From Plectrocnemia conspersa (taxonomy: Eukaryota > Arthropoda > Insecta > Trichoptera > Polycentropodidae), in NCBI GenBank assembly GCA_009617715.1, contig VTFK01000033.1, forward strand, positions 1,612,001-1,676,000: a stretch of DNA of 64,000 nt, written 5' to 3'. Both the position numbers and the translations under genes were made by a program. Of the stretch, positions 23,401-33,882 are shown piece by piece (position 1 is the first letter of the stretch; the number at the start of each line of letters is the position of its first letter). Below the pieces are notes generated by a model. The model saw only the letters and a program-made list of their open reading frames with translations. It had not been told where the DNA came from and did no database searches.

Positions 23401-26400
23401 ATATATATTTACCTAAGTTCGTAGCATTCTTGAATTAGGATCTATAATTTGGAAGGATATTTGGTTTATTATCCGTTCTCATATCCCAGCAACTTTCTTT
23501 TAGGAGCGTTGGGATACGACTCGCTGAGTTCATACAGAAAGTTGTATGTCGCTAAGCATTTCTTTAAACTACTAAAAGGTGCTGTCGACAATCCAGCACT
23601 TCTCGAGGAATTTCAGTTTTGGATTCTAGAATAGCTGTTGGGGCTTAGACGTCCAACTCGCCTATGACTGTCGCCATTCGGCTCCTTAATACGCTGGCAT
23701 TGCATATTGTTCTGTTTAATATCCGCTACGAGGAGCTGGTCCGGTTCATATCATATAATTTTATTATTTTATGATTTTTTGTTTGCTGTTTTATATGCGT
23801 TATTTTAATCATACATTTTTTGCAGTAGGAAATATTAATTTGCTTTGTGACCAATTTTCATGTGAGCAGTTGCCATATGAGCATTAATCATCAAACCGTG
23901 TCCGACGTATTCACTGCCGCAATAAAGCGACGTTTTTCGGTAGGTAATGATTTTATCGCGACAAAAGTAACTCGAACGGCCAGAACATGTTGAAGGACAG
24001 AACATGATAAAACATAACACGAAGAAACCGAACTGTGATAGAACAAAACAGAACTATGACAGAACAAAACGGGAGAAAATAACATGTTTTATTATGTGTT
24101 GTTCAGATTTTTAATGGGTGCGATTTAATAGAGAATTATTTTAACATATATGTGCATTTAAATAAATACTTCGCTTCATAAAACGAATTGTTTGCGCATT
24201 ACAAAAATAAAAAAATGAGCATTAAATAAATATATTTATGTTCAATAAAAATATTAGATTGAGCTACATTAAATTTGTAGTGTGCACTAAAACGAATGAT
24301 TTGTGCATTAAAATAAATAAGCTGTGTGTTGGTGTAGCAACGACCGAAGTTAAGCAGTATTGGGCATGGTCAGTACTTGGATGAGTGGCCGCTTGCTGAC
24401 ACACCGGATGTCGTTGGCCATAATGCGGCCAGTTATTGAACCATTTATATAGGGGATATATTGTAGACAATTTATATAATCCTCCTTTTAAATAAATTTG
24501 TTTCAGAGAGTTATTCATGAGGACTAACGCGCCTAATCTGTCCAACAGTTATAACTTTTGGTGGTCGGAAAAGCAAAAAACAGTTCAAAATGAAAAGTTA
24601 AGGGTTGCCATAGAAAGCTGAATTGGTAATAGATAAAGCTCGTCATCGAATAAAAGCAAATTGAACACGAATGACGGTCTTATGGATGCAATTACCGCCT
24701 AATGTTACAAGTTTAATTTCACCCACGGACCGAGGTGTTATATCATCAATGAAACGGCTTTACGGAGCTGGTCTTCTCAAAACCCCTTGTCGAGGAAGAC
24801 GATGGCTTGATCAATTTCTGAAAAAAAATGACGATATTGGATTCTATACATGGAATATCATAATCTTAGTCAAAAGAAAATCCAGTAACACTTGTTCGGT
24901 CGTGGAGAAAGATTCTTCCTAACGTGGAAACAGATGTATTGGATTCTAAAGATATATCTGAAATATACAGATTAAGGGAATATTTAAAATACTATTAAAA
25001 CGTCGATCGGGAAAACATCAAAGAGTGGTTTGATCGCGATTCAAACGATCCCGGTTTACAACGCTCACTCAAATAAAAGAGGAAGAAAGCGATAGTGAAA
25101 ATACAAGTTAATAAAATACAAAAGATCACATTAGTCACATGACAGCATTGACTTCTGTTTCTGAGACTTTACTGAACTACATCGACCAAAGGAGATTCAA
25201 ATATAACGATATAATGCCACATAGTAAATTTCGTACAGATATTTAATATCTATTTAATAATTCCCAAAAGCAAACAAGAATAGCAGATTTTCTTAGTTAA
25301 TAAAAAAATAATATTCTGTATACATATTTTAAAACCAAATAAAAATTGATAGCTTGGATTATCCGTGTTTTTAAATTACCCATGCCTCCCTCCCCAGCAT
25401 TAGACCGGATAATTGAGATTATACCGCATTTAATTAATAATAAAGAGATGCGACAAAAACAATATTTTATTTTTCTCGTCGTATTACGTTTTATCATGTT
25501 CCATTTCTTCTTGTTATCGAATGTGTCATATTTCAAAATAAATGTATTTCATAGATTAACGTTTAGTATATAACTTTACTTCGTGCTTATTATTTTAATA
25601 ATATATAAGATTATTAAAACACTATTAGAAATCGGAAATATTACACGTACCTATGCTTGTCAAAGTACTGAGACACTATTATGATTCCAGGTGTGGTCGA
25701 CAGTCCTCCTCCGATACCTTTACAAAGATAACATATTTAAGTATCGACATGATTGCTACGATCGAAAAGATGTGTTAATACTCACCGGTTAGGATTCCAA
25801 AGGTGAAAAACAAATGCTCGAGAGACGTAGCGAAGTAACTGAGGGCTAATCCCGCCGAACAGCACAGTCCTCCCAGGAATACTACTGCTCGACAAGAAAA
25901 CCTTTGACACAAGGCTGAAGACACCGGCGCTGTGCGTTTATGACAAAATAAGAAACGTCATTATAGGATATACAGTATTATGTAATATTAACGCGTACGT
26001 ATGTATATGTTAATAATCATAAAAAAAAAAAACAAGATCGTGTTTTTTAAATATATCTTCGGATTTTTTATAAATAAAATATTTGACGTATTTCGTTAAT
26101 TATGAAAAATAATATAAATTAAATGGCCGCCTCTGGACTTTTTGCAGCAGCCGACCCTTTTGGTGTAATTTTTTATGTATTTATCGTACATTTAGGGCGG
26201 CATCTCGGTTATAACTTGGCGGACGTTGGTTTTTATGTGTTCAAACGTTACGGGTTTGTCAGCGTAGACACCATCTTTGCGTAAACTCACTAAAAATCCA
26301 TTGGCGTTAAATCACATGATGTCACCAAAACGTGAAATAATGTGACAAAAATAATCGATTATCATGCACCTACAGCGCTCATCGTTGACTATTACAGTCC

Positions 26401-29400
26401 GGTCTTTAAGGTTTTCAAAAAAGTAAGGCCCAACGACGTTGTCTGACTACATTTTTGGCATGTGAATGCTCTTTCGTGAATCAAATGAGGATTTTCCTTG
26501 CCTCATATATGGCAATTTTGCTTATTAACATATAGGTGGAAATGTGTCTCATCAGAGAAGAAGATTTTCTTTGTAAAATCAGCATCAACTTTCTGCTGCT
26601 GTAATACCCATCCTGCGTGAATTTTTCGTTGTCCACGATTTCTGGGCTTCAGTTATTGTGTTATCTGAATTTTACATAGGTGCAAGTTCAAATGAAAAAG
26701 GTGCCAAAGGGAACCAAAAAAGTCCAAAAGCTGCGAACACCGACGAATCGACAATTCCAGGTCTTCAGCTACACGTTCACTTACAGCAGCAATATTCTCG
26801 GCTGAACGGGAGTCACGATGATGCACAGCCCTTATCCTTTCTCCAACGCTTGCAGTCTCTTCAAATTGGTTCGCTCAGTAGGACGATACAATTGACCATA
26901 ATCTTCTCGTAAATTTCGATACACAGTTCGTGCAGAAATTGAACAATTTTTACGCGTTGGGCGGGTGGTTAATCGATCCACATTTACATACTTATTATTA
27001 TTTATTTATGTGCGATGTATAAATGTTACAGTGAGTGTGTATTTTTCAGTGAAGTTATATCCATACAATATTAAGTCCAAATATATTTTCACCAGTAGAT
27101 ATGTATATTTCTACTAGCAAAAATATAATTTAACCGATAAGCGCTAGTGAAATTATATGCTGCTCTCAATTTGACAGTTGCGAAACGTTCATTTGCTGTT
27201 CAAATCTAAATCTAACGTAATGAAAGTTCGAAAACTAATTATAGTTTTAGAACTTTCCAAAATACAAATTAAGGCAACTCATATCTTAGGGGGAAATAAG
27301 CGGAAGAAGAAATACAGACAAGCGTCGCATCTCGCATATTGCTTCATTGTTAGTCTGCACTTGAATAGTACACATATGTTTTAAAAATATGGTAGCTATC
27401 CTTGTAAATATATATAACTTTGGACTTCTGATATAAGAGTGTTGGTCAAATTATATTCAAACCGATTTTTTACCAATAGGAAGGCGTAAAAACAATTATC
27501 ACTTCTCAGAAGGCAAAAATTCACGTCAAAAGCAATAAAATCGTGTTAGCGTCATAGCGGAACTGCCGTTACCGAGCGTTCCCACTGCGACGGCATCGGA
27601 GAAAAAGACTTCATCTTGAAATACAGGAAGTGAAATCATATGACAAATCTCTAAATATTTTCGAGCTCACAGTTCTATATATAAATTTAAAATACAACTT
27701 ATACGATTGCATATTTAGCAGACCCTAGTACTGATAAAGAAACTCACCTAAAGCGAGACACAGCGCCGTCAGTATAGCAGGAATCCAAGAGGCCACGGAC
27801 GCCGAAGAGTCCGGAAAAGTCTCGAGAACTTCGACGTATAACAGTCCATAAGATTTGACCAAGCCGGCCACCCAAAACTGGACTAAGAACGCCCCGGCTA
27901 CGATCAGCCACCCATAGCCGCCGTCCCTATTTCTGGACCTTAAAATAAATATATTCGCGTGATGATTTTACTTAATTTATTATAAAGCTAAGTCTTCCGA
28001 GCCTTGCACCGATTTTCAAAAGTTACGTTATTATTGCTATCGCGTTTATTAAAACAATATAAATTTACGAAATAATAGTTTTAAGTCACGTTTTCCCGTC
28101 GGAAACGATATGCCCTATCGATCTAACTGCGATTCTACTAAACGAGTTAATCTAGTAATTTAAATTTTAAGAACGATAAATTTGCCGTTCCGCATGGGCC
28201 GAGCGTATACGAACAATAACGAAGTATCTCGGAAGACTCGGAACGCTTTGCGATAGAGTACTACGTCGCTACCTCTCAGCCTGCGACTCTACGGAGCGGC
28301 GTCGCTTGGACTTGGAGCGTCGCTTGCAACGTCTCTGGCCGCTCTTGCCCAGCTCCTTGGACTTGGCGATGAGCGGGCGAGCTGTGAGACTCGATATGGT
28401 TAGCAGGTTGTCCTCCTCCTCGAGGTTCGTGTCCGGGGGACTCTGCACGTTGTACGCGCCCAGCGGCAGGTGTCTCGGCCTCGCCGGCGCTTCCAGGGCC
28501 GGAGCGGACTGGACCGACAGGAGGGAACTAGACATCACGTCGAGGGATACCAGAACCTCGTCCGCCTGCAGCAACGGCTGCGCTCCGTTGATGGCCTCGT
28601 TCGAGACTGTTCCGTTTCCGTCGCACGCGTCCTGAAAAAGTTCCAATTTAGTACGCGCGCGTCCTGACCTAGCTGCTTGAATAGTTTTACAGCGATTTAT
28701 TCAAATGAATGCGTCCGACAGTTCCTCGAGTACAGAATACTTTATAATCTGGTATGACCTTTGTTCTAAACGCTAGGTCGACAATATTCAATGACGCGCG
28801 CGAGCGTAAAGCGGATTTTACGGTTTAAGTTTATCCTTCTATAATAAAATTCAGTTATGGAGATATTTTAGAGTCGATCATGAAGCACATTGCTATTCGA
28901 TTATTCCCTTTTATATATATATATATTATTGATTCGTTCTATTTGCGAATATATTATTTCGCATGCTACCGCAACTTTTGAATAAGGTCAAATGGAAAGG
29001 CTTAGTCGTCGACCATCTGTAATATGTGTATATATTAATAAATTGCATACATTTTATCGAAAAAAAAACATTATATGAATAACGATCTTTCAGAAATTTG
29101 AAGGCTTTCTTGTGTTATATACAAATTTAATCATATCCTAAATAAAGTTAACGTTTAAAACGTCATATTTTTCTCTCACTGTTTGTTTATTATAAGAGTG
29201 GCGAATGCGTAATTGAAATTTGATTAACTAAATAGTTTCGATACATATTCAACGCTCGTGACGTTACTGCAAAAAAGGAAAAACAAAAAACATAACGATG
29301 GATATCCGCATTGAATTCTATTGAATATTTTGTCGAGTCGCTTAGGAACGTTTTAGACGGGACGCATGTATTATGTAAAGTCGAGGAATAAACAAACGAG

Positions 29401-29508
29401 GATAATCGATAGCGGATAGGGAAGTCGGTTGACGTCATCGAGCCGCGTCAATCGATATACGGAGACGTCTCTCACCTGCACGAAACTCCACTCTCTGGGC
29501 AGCGACAT
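17482..29508 (-). CDS. Monocarboxylate-transporter-like MFS protein (SLC16 family)
   Basis: A 12-helix plasma-membrane transporter of the MCT/SLC16 type; substrate not predictable. Fourteen exons: 29508-29476, 28631-28273, 27938-27748, 25929-25786, 25717-25651, 22756-22641, 22578-22420, 22353-22136, 21577-21381, 20314-20156, 19901-19759, 18071-17971, 17926-17683, 17609-17482. They sum to 2259 bp, 752 aa plus stop, in one frame. The start MSLPREWSFVQ is the only ATG that splices in phase. Residues 1-136 are a cytosolic N-tail with a polybasic stretch. The MCT signature DGGYGWLIVAGAF opens TM1 at about residue 137. GIGGGLSTTPGIIIVSQYFD and ALANGICVSG lie in TM4-TM5. A very long central loop (about 310-570) precedes TM7. 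GRLTLGWLCD and YGLVRMFQSIGAITVPPLAG follow in the C-half. Exon 12 must use TTA/GTCAGG as donor; the stronger GTAGCG site 5 bp on would break the frame. Confidence 0.93.
18072..19758. other. Transporter intron 11 with repeat DNA
   Basis: Non-coding. Contains a run of short GTGTCAT words at about 18455-18515, a GC-rich segment at 18930-19235 rich in TGACGTC/GGCGCC, and a dispersed repeat at 19035-19173 that recurs at 46574-46710. Confidence 0.6.
19035..19173 (+). repeat. Dispersed ~138 bp repeat, copy 1
   Basis: Starts CAGTTAGTCATAGATTGG and ends near GTCGGCGCGAGCGGCAGCGA. It matches 46574-46710 in the same orientation with very few differences, apart from a different-length A run in the middle. 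The high identity implies a recent or still-active element. It is non-coding and has no recognised family. Confidence 0.8.
20315..21380. other. Transporter intron 9, no recognisable element
   Basis: AT-rich non-coding intron. No transposase fragment or repeat partner was found. Confidence 0.5.
21578..22135. other. Transporter intron 8, no recognisable element
   Basis: AT-rich intron. Reading frames here are chance. Confidence 0.5.
23030..23900. mobile_element. TIR element with iterated short words at its ends
   Basis: The left end (23030-23180) contains GTTTGACGATGAATGG, then ATTGCTCAGATGGCAACTG, then repeats of ACATTGGTCACAA-type words. The right end (23840-23905), read in reverse complement, is GGTTTGATGATTAATGCTCA followed by ATATGGCAACTGCTCACATG and AAAATTGGTCACAAAGC. 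The two ends are therefore inverted copies built from the same degenerate words (ATTGGTCAC, ATTGCTCA, ATGGCAACT). The interior holds a non-LTR retrotransposon fragment. It sits in transporter intron 5. Exact termini and target duplication were not resolved. Confidence 0.65.
23449..23640 (+). pseudogene. Non-LTR retrotransposon RT C-terminal fragment
   Basis: An ATG-bounded frame contains SNFLLGALGYDSLSSYRKLY followed by a VAKHFFKLLKGAVDNPALLE segment, the region just after the reverse transcriptase domain of jockey/CR1-type LINEs. A related fragment with ILGALGYVSLSTRRSVY occurs near 60420-60470. It lies inside the TIR element of 23030-23900 and is 5'- and 3'-truncated. Confidence 0.65.
23975..24085. 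repeat. Array of degenerate AGAACA words
   Basis: Consecutive copies of words such as CCAGAACATG, ACAGAACATGATAAAACA, GATAGAACAAAACAGAAC and GACAGAACAAAACGGGAG, about 18-20 bp apart. No inverted partner was found nearby. It resembles the terminal arrays of neighbouring elements in design but not in sequence. Confidence 0.55.
24145..24330. repeat. Array of degenerate GTGCATTAAAATAAAT words
   Basis: Repeats of TGTGCATTTAAATAAATAC, TGCGCATTACAAAAATAAA, TGAGCATTAAATAAATATAT, GTGCACTAAAACGAATGATT and TGTGCATTAAAATAAATAAG. It directly abuts the 5S rRNA fragment to its right. Confidence 0.6.
24341..24419 (+). pseudogene. 5S rRNA 3' two-thirds (pseudogene or 5S-derived SINE head)
   Basis: Begins CGACCGAAGTTAAGCAG and continues through TCAGTACTTGGATGAGTG and CCGGATGTCGTTGGC. 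These are the internal control region (A box, intermediate element, C box) and 3' end of eukaryotic 5S rRNA. The first ~40 nt of 5S are replaced by unrelated sequence, and the conserved GATGGGTGACC is changed to GATGAGTGGCC. It is therefore a truncated, mutated copy and not a functional gene. Confidence 0.82.
24560..25110 (+). pseudogene. Tigger/pogo-type DDE transposase relic
   Basis: Frames around 24630-25070 read VIDKARHRIK, then LPPNVTSLISPTDRGVISSM, then KRLYGAGLL, and further on SWRKILPNVETD. This is the third-acid region of pogo/Tigger/jerky DDE_1 transposases (family form: PPNVTSLIQPMDQGVI). Stop codons and frame changes interrupt it, and the N-terminal HTH is missing. Confidence 0.75.
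26130..26990 (-). pseudogene. Tc1/mariner-superfamily transposase relic with internal deletion
   Basis: Minus-strand reading, with several stops and frame changes: SISARTVYRNLREDYGQLYR (N-terminal HTH), then FTKKIFFSDETHFHLYVNKQ, then GPYFFENLKDRTVIVNDERC, then IISRFGDIM, then DGVYADKPVTFEHIKTNVRQ. The order matches insect DDE_3 transposases (second HTH, first Asp, C-terminal helix region). The part that would carry the WPPRSxDLTPLDFFLWG segment with the third acidic residue is deleted. It lies in transporter intron 3. Confidence 0.75.
27163..27548 (-). repeat. Dispersed repeat C, copy 1 (reverse orientation)
   Basis: Reverse-complement relative of 42161-42494 and 53664-54047. Shared landmarks are the CACGTCAAAAGCAATAAAAT block, ACAATTATCACTTCTCAGAA, ACCAATAGG, and a distal GCGAAACGTTCATTTG. 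Non-coding, roughly 385 bp. Confidence 0.75.
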
Positions 29509-30718
29509 GTTTCGCTCTGTCTCCTACTCTCCGAAGCCAGACACACCGGCAGACCGAACTGGTACTTTTGGTCTTCGAGGGCCCCTCCTGATCCGCGCCG
29601 GCCGGATTGGGACCCCTTGTTCATTGATTTTTTAAGGTTTTGTTTTATGTGTGGAGCCGTTTTTACAATATATCTTCTACCGAAGGTTGATCTTCCGCCG
29701 ATCGCCTTCGATCGCTTTCGACTTTATCTTTATATCAGTCGACCGACAAAACTATAACGAAACTCGTATAAAAATATTTAATATACTCTTCTTGCGAGAA
29801 TCACATGCCGATTTTTTTTCTACTCGTGTAATCTATCGACCGACGATCCGGACGATCGCGGTTTCGATCGGCTCTCTCGCTCCGCGCGTTACTCTGCAAA
29901 TAGGAAAAGCTCGATTAGAGGGGTGACAAAGTTCGCAAAACAATATGGCGGTCGGGTGCGGAAATGTCACCTTCGCGATTTTTTATTAATTATAAGCTTC
30001 GCGATAAACTGAACCAATTAAAACATTTTTAGCGCATTTACGATTTACTTTGTATTATTATCGATAATTTATTTCATTCACGACCCTCACCTTGTTTTAT
30101 CGACTCTTTTTATATATCAGAATATATACGCGATTATCACGCACATATATGCGTATACTTATGTAGCGGGTATAAAAACAAATTAAATACGTAACACGAG
30201 TTATTTTGCCGAGTGCGATTCGGAGAGTGAGCGTAAAGCGGCGGAGAATCCTAAGCCGCATGTGCGCTATCGATCCAGTTCCGTAAACGACCTCAAAGCA
30301 AAACAACGAACTTTCTAGCAACACTTTCTTTTTTTTTTTGTTTATTGTTTATTTGTTGAGCTCTTTAGTCTTTAAAAGCGCTAAATACGCAATAATTCAA
30401 ACCATCGTAAATTTTAAATGCGCGTAATCGACCTCAGTCTACGATTTACCGCAAATTGTTTTTGTTGTTTTATTATAAACAATAATATTACACTTTTAGG
30501 AGACAATTTATTAAATAGACAATAATCCCATAATTATAATCTAGAAATCAATAAAAAGGGTAGCGTTTCTACATGGCCGAAATATCTGATCTTAAGGCTA
30601 CCGTCGAACTGTTTGACGTTTGTTTTGACAGCTCTCTCTCTGCGATCGCCGAAAGTGCATTTCGCAAACTGTGTTTGATTCAGTTTAAACTATACGAAGT
30701 CGCATCCACATCGACAAG
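29509..30718. promoter_or_regulatory. Divergent upstream region of transporter and COMMD genes
   Basis: A 1.2 kb interval with divergent start codons at both ends; it must hold both promoters and 5' UTRs. No TATA or Inr motif is strong enough to call. An upstream ATG at 30573 opens an 81-codon frame overlapping the COMMD start in another frame, in a weaker start context than the main ATG. Confidence 0.4.
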
Positions 30719-32728
30719 ATGGCGAGTGAAGATAACCTCAAAGATGATTTGGCTCCGCTCAATATTATGGAATACACCTTCACCGAAAAGATGCTCTTCG
30801 TCGACACGACTCAACTGAAAAAGTTTGCGCAAACGTTTCCGAACATTCATAAAAAAGATCTCAAGCCGTTTGTTTTGCGTGAGTCTCTTGTGGTACTACA
30901 TATTTGGTGCTAATTTAATTTTTTTTATTCGCCTTCAGTGACTCTGAAGGAGATGGAAGGGCAAACTCCTCGCGTAGGAGGCGTTTCGAATATGACGCAT
31001 TATGTGGCGATCAGGTCACTGGTGCACGCTTTGTACAGAGAAGCTTCACTCGCCGATAAGCACAGACCGCCTTTCGAAGAAGTCTACGATTATCTGGTAT
31101 CTTTAAAGTGAGTCAATTGAAATTTAAGCTTCGAAGAGCGATCTATTTAAACGAATTTTTTTAAAGGTTATCGGCAGATTGCAGTCGGGAATTATTAAAC
31201 ATAATTTGGAATCCGGAGGTGTTTAATAAAGTTCCTAAGGCTATCGGAATAAACCCGACGATAGTCAGTACAAGATGGATGATCGATATATCTTATTGGT
31301 ATTCTTGATAATATTTTTACACATTATTCATTTTCCTATACATTCTCGTATGAAGATATCGTCGATTATATTTTTTATATTTGCTTTTTTAACCTTTTGA
31401 GTAGTGAGTTTTATATTTTATATATGTAAATGTATATTACTTATATTTAAACTCAAACCTAACCTAAACGAATGGAACAATAAAAGCTATATTTTATTTT
31501 AAATATTGTAGTATTTTATTAAACGATATGATGTCGAAATTCCGTGAATTTGTGAACAAATACAGTTTTAATGATATTGAACAGTTAAATTGCAAATCAA
31601 TAGTTTGATACATTTTCGTTAGTGAAATTATATTTATTCTAGTGTAAATATACCTTAATATCTTGTAAATATACTATTTTATAATATTATAGAATACATA
31701 TTAGTTTAATATTTAATAAATAACTTTAATTAACATTAACATTGTTCATCTTAACATTTTGCCGGGGACAAAATGTTAATACAACATTTAGTCTTACTCC
31801 ACACCGAACGTTGCAGCCTTATTCAGTTAACGTTTTGTCATGTAACCGTGCATAAATAACTAGTTTGGGTACTTCAAAACTGAATTTTCGACCACCGTAC
31901 ATGTATGGCAATATTGCTCAGAGTAAATTAGAGTATTATCATAGTTGTTACATATCATATATTTAATTTTGAGATTTTCGCTCTAATTATAATTATGAAA
32001 TTTTAAAGTAGAAAAAGTGAAACCAATTGCAAAATAGTTTTTAAATTTGTTTATGTAAGTATAAAATTGTAAAGATGTATACAATCTATTTCTGTAAATA
32101 GTTTTTTGCTAATGTGCCTAAGTTTTTTGTTATGGTCAATTACAGCTACTTGGGATTATATTTAAAAACATTTTTTTGACCCAAAATTTTAGCTGATTTA
32201 TAAAGTTATGCTCTGATTTCAAATCTGTCATTAGTTTACATATAATTTAAGATATTAAACGTTTGTTAGCAATAAATCGTAATCATCCATAAAAATAAAA
32301 ACTCCAACAGCAACTTATTACATCACTACGATAACAAAAAAGATCATTTTTTGAAATATCAATAATATAATAGACGATATCTAAACGAGTAACTTTATTA
32401 GAATAAAAACAAGTTATCTTATCTACGCAACAATAATCTCACTGTAATGTTTATTTCTTTCAGTCAACGAAACACGGACGACGTCAAAAACGAAGATAAG
32501 AAAACGAAAATTGATTTTTTCCGGAACCATATTAGAATAATTTTATTTTTAAAATTGTCCGACGGCGCCAAAAAGACTTACAGCTTACGATGGCATCAAC
32601 TGGCAAAGCTCAGACTGGACGTCTCCGAAGCTCTGCGATTGATAGAAGAGGCCGAAGAATTGCTTAGACTGCACGACGAAAAAGATAAAGAAAACTTACG
32701 AATTATGAGAGCCGAAGGACATTTTTGA
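30719..32728 (+). CDS. COMM-domain-containing protein (COMMD5-like)
   Basis: Four exons (30719-30878, 30939-31107, 31167-31298, 32464-32728), all GT-AG and phase-consistent, 241 aa. The helical N-terminal half runs from MASEDNLKDDLAPLNIMEY through the VSNMTHYVAIRSLVHALYRE region. The C-terminal COMM domain starts at VSTRWMIDISY and contains IILFLKLSDGAKKTYSLRW and HQLAKLRLDVSEALRLIEEA, with the usual Trp and the LKLSDG beta strand followed by the terminal helix. COMMD proteins form the Commander complex with CCDC22/CCDC93 for endosomal recycling. The LKLSDG strand is closest in my memory to COMMD5, but the exact paralogue is not certain. Intron 3 carries a MITE. Confidence 0.8.
31393..31926. 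mobile_element. piggyBac-like MITE, second copy, in COMMD intron 3
   Basis: The left end CCTTTTGAGTAGTGAG follows TTAA (31389-31392). The right end is degraded (GCAATATTGCTCAGAGTAAA) and keeps the GACCACCGTACATGTATGGC block of the 15.4 kb copy. The interior is AT-rich and diverged. Confidence 0.55.
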
Positions 32729-32819
32729 TCTATTTATATACGTACAAATAAAACAACTTTTACTAGAAATAATTGTTTATTGCATTCGTTTACGAAACAT
32801 ACGCTTCTAATTCGTCATT

Positions 32820-33185
32820 AATATATTATTATTTATATTTATTTATTTTTAAATGTTCCGTTGTAACCTGACGGGCGTAAGCCCGATACGTTACAATGGG
32901 GTAAATCCGTACCAACTGGGTGAGTTAATCTGATATAATGAATACCTACAAGTATTAACCACCAGACTGGTCTGGAAATCGGCGACATCTATATATTTAA
33001 TTATAAATTATTACGTGTAATACAATTTATAATCAAAGATGTCACTGCAGCTAAGGCCGGTTATTTTAATAATAGTGCGTTTTTTTATAAATAAAAATTC
33101 AAGTGCCGCTGCCGGGACTCGAACCGGCAACCTCAGAATTGCTAGTCTGACAGGTTACAGATTGCGCTATTCCGTCCTTATGGAA
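32820..33185 (-). mobile_element. tRNA-derived SINE
   Basis: The right-hand end read on the minus strand is tRNA-like: an A-box-like TAGCGCAATCTGTAACC, an anticodon loop CTAGCAA (AGC, Ala-like) and a B box GGTTCGAGTCC with a T-arm stem GCCGG/CCGGC. The acceptor stem cannot pair (AGGACGG against AGCGGCA), so it is not a working tRNA gene. A ~270 bp body and an AATAAATATAAATAATAAT tail follow leftwards at about 32820-32850, as expected for a SINE. It sits between the convergent COMMD and invadolysin genes. Confidence 0.7.
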
Positions 33186-33393
33186 TGACTATATGGAAAT
33201 GACTATAAAAATATATTTAAAATTCGAGAGACGAGAATCGGCCGCGTATCACATGCAAGAACTAATCGCTAAATCGCTAAACTATCTTAACTATATACAA
33301 TACGTTATATTCGTTATCGACGGACAGATTGAGTTATCACGTTCGCTCGTTATAATCGACGACGACTCGGAACGCAATCGCAGCGACCTACGA

Positions 33394-33882
33394 TCACCTC
33401 CTGGCGCTCTTGTTACTCTCTGACGGGAGGCCAGACGTCGAGCACCTCTTCTCCGGAGCGAAAGCGTCTTTTTTGACACCGATCGGTTCGTCCAGTTCGA
33501 AGTAACGCGGCTCTTCATCCAGGTCTATCTCGCTGAACTTATCTTTTTTCTTGTCTTTCTTGCCAGAGTCTTTGCTGCGGCGCCTCTTTATCTCATCGCT
33601 CTTCTTCGAATCTTCCGAGACCCGCCCGCTCGCTTCGTTGCCGTCTTTTTTCTTGATGCTGCTTTTCTTGAAAGAGTCCGCTCCGTTGTTTTCCATCTCG
33701 TTGGTGTAATCGTCGACGGAGCGTATCGCGTGACTGATTCTGCGCCTATTTTTCTCGGAAGCTATTTGAATCTCGCTGTCCGAGTGATATTCGGATGGTG
33801 AATACGTCAAATACGCCACTTTGTTGGGGGACATGGCGTAATCTAAATCGTCGGCGTCTTTGGGTCGATCCGACTCTTTTTT
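33394..33882 (-). other. Frameshifted cytoplasmic tail of invadolysin
   Basis: Directly after the CGAAAAAAGAG run the second frame reads [20 protein letters not shown] without any break and stays open to 33394. It is charged, Ser-rich and coding-like. The annotated-frame alternative ends 12 codons past the run. A single missing A in a homopolymer is the simplest explanation. A separate gene starting at ATG 33834 is less likely, because the open frame and its composition extend upstream of that ATG. Confidence 0.75.

Larger units (their letters stand above)
22757..25650. other. Transporter intron 5 (2.9 kb), repeat-packed
   Basis: Between the exons coding GIGGGLSTTPG and ALANGICVSG. Nearly all of it is accounted for by the iterated-word element, two word arrays, the 5S fragment and the Tigger relic. 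25110-25650 is AT-rich with nothing recognised. Confidence 0.7.

Noticed and set aside
33100..33180. Functional tRNA-Ala gene
   Set aside because: The acceptor stem does not pair and the anticodon stem is imperfect; it fits a SINE head.
33394..33834. Separate small gene downstream of invadolysin starting at ATG 33834
   Set aside because: The open frame and its coding composition extend upstream of the ATG to the A6 run, so it is better explained as the frameshifted tail.
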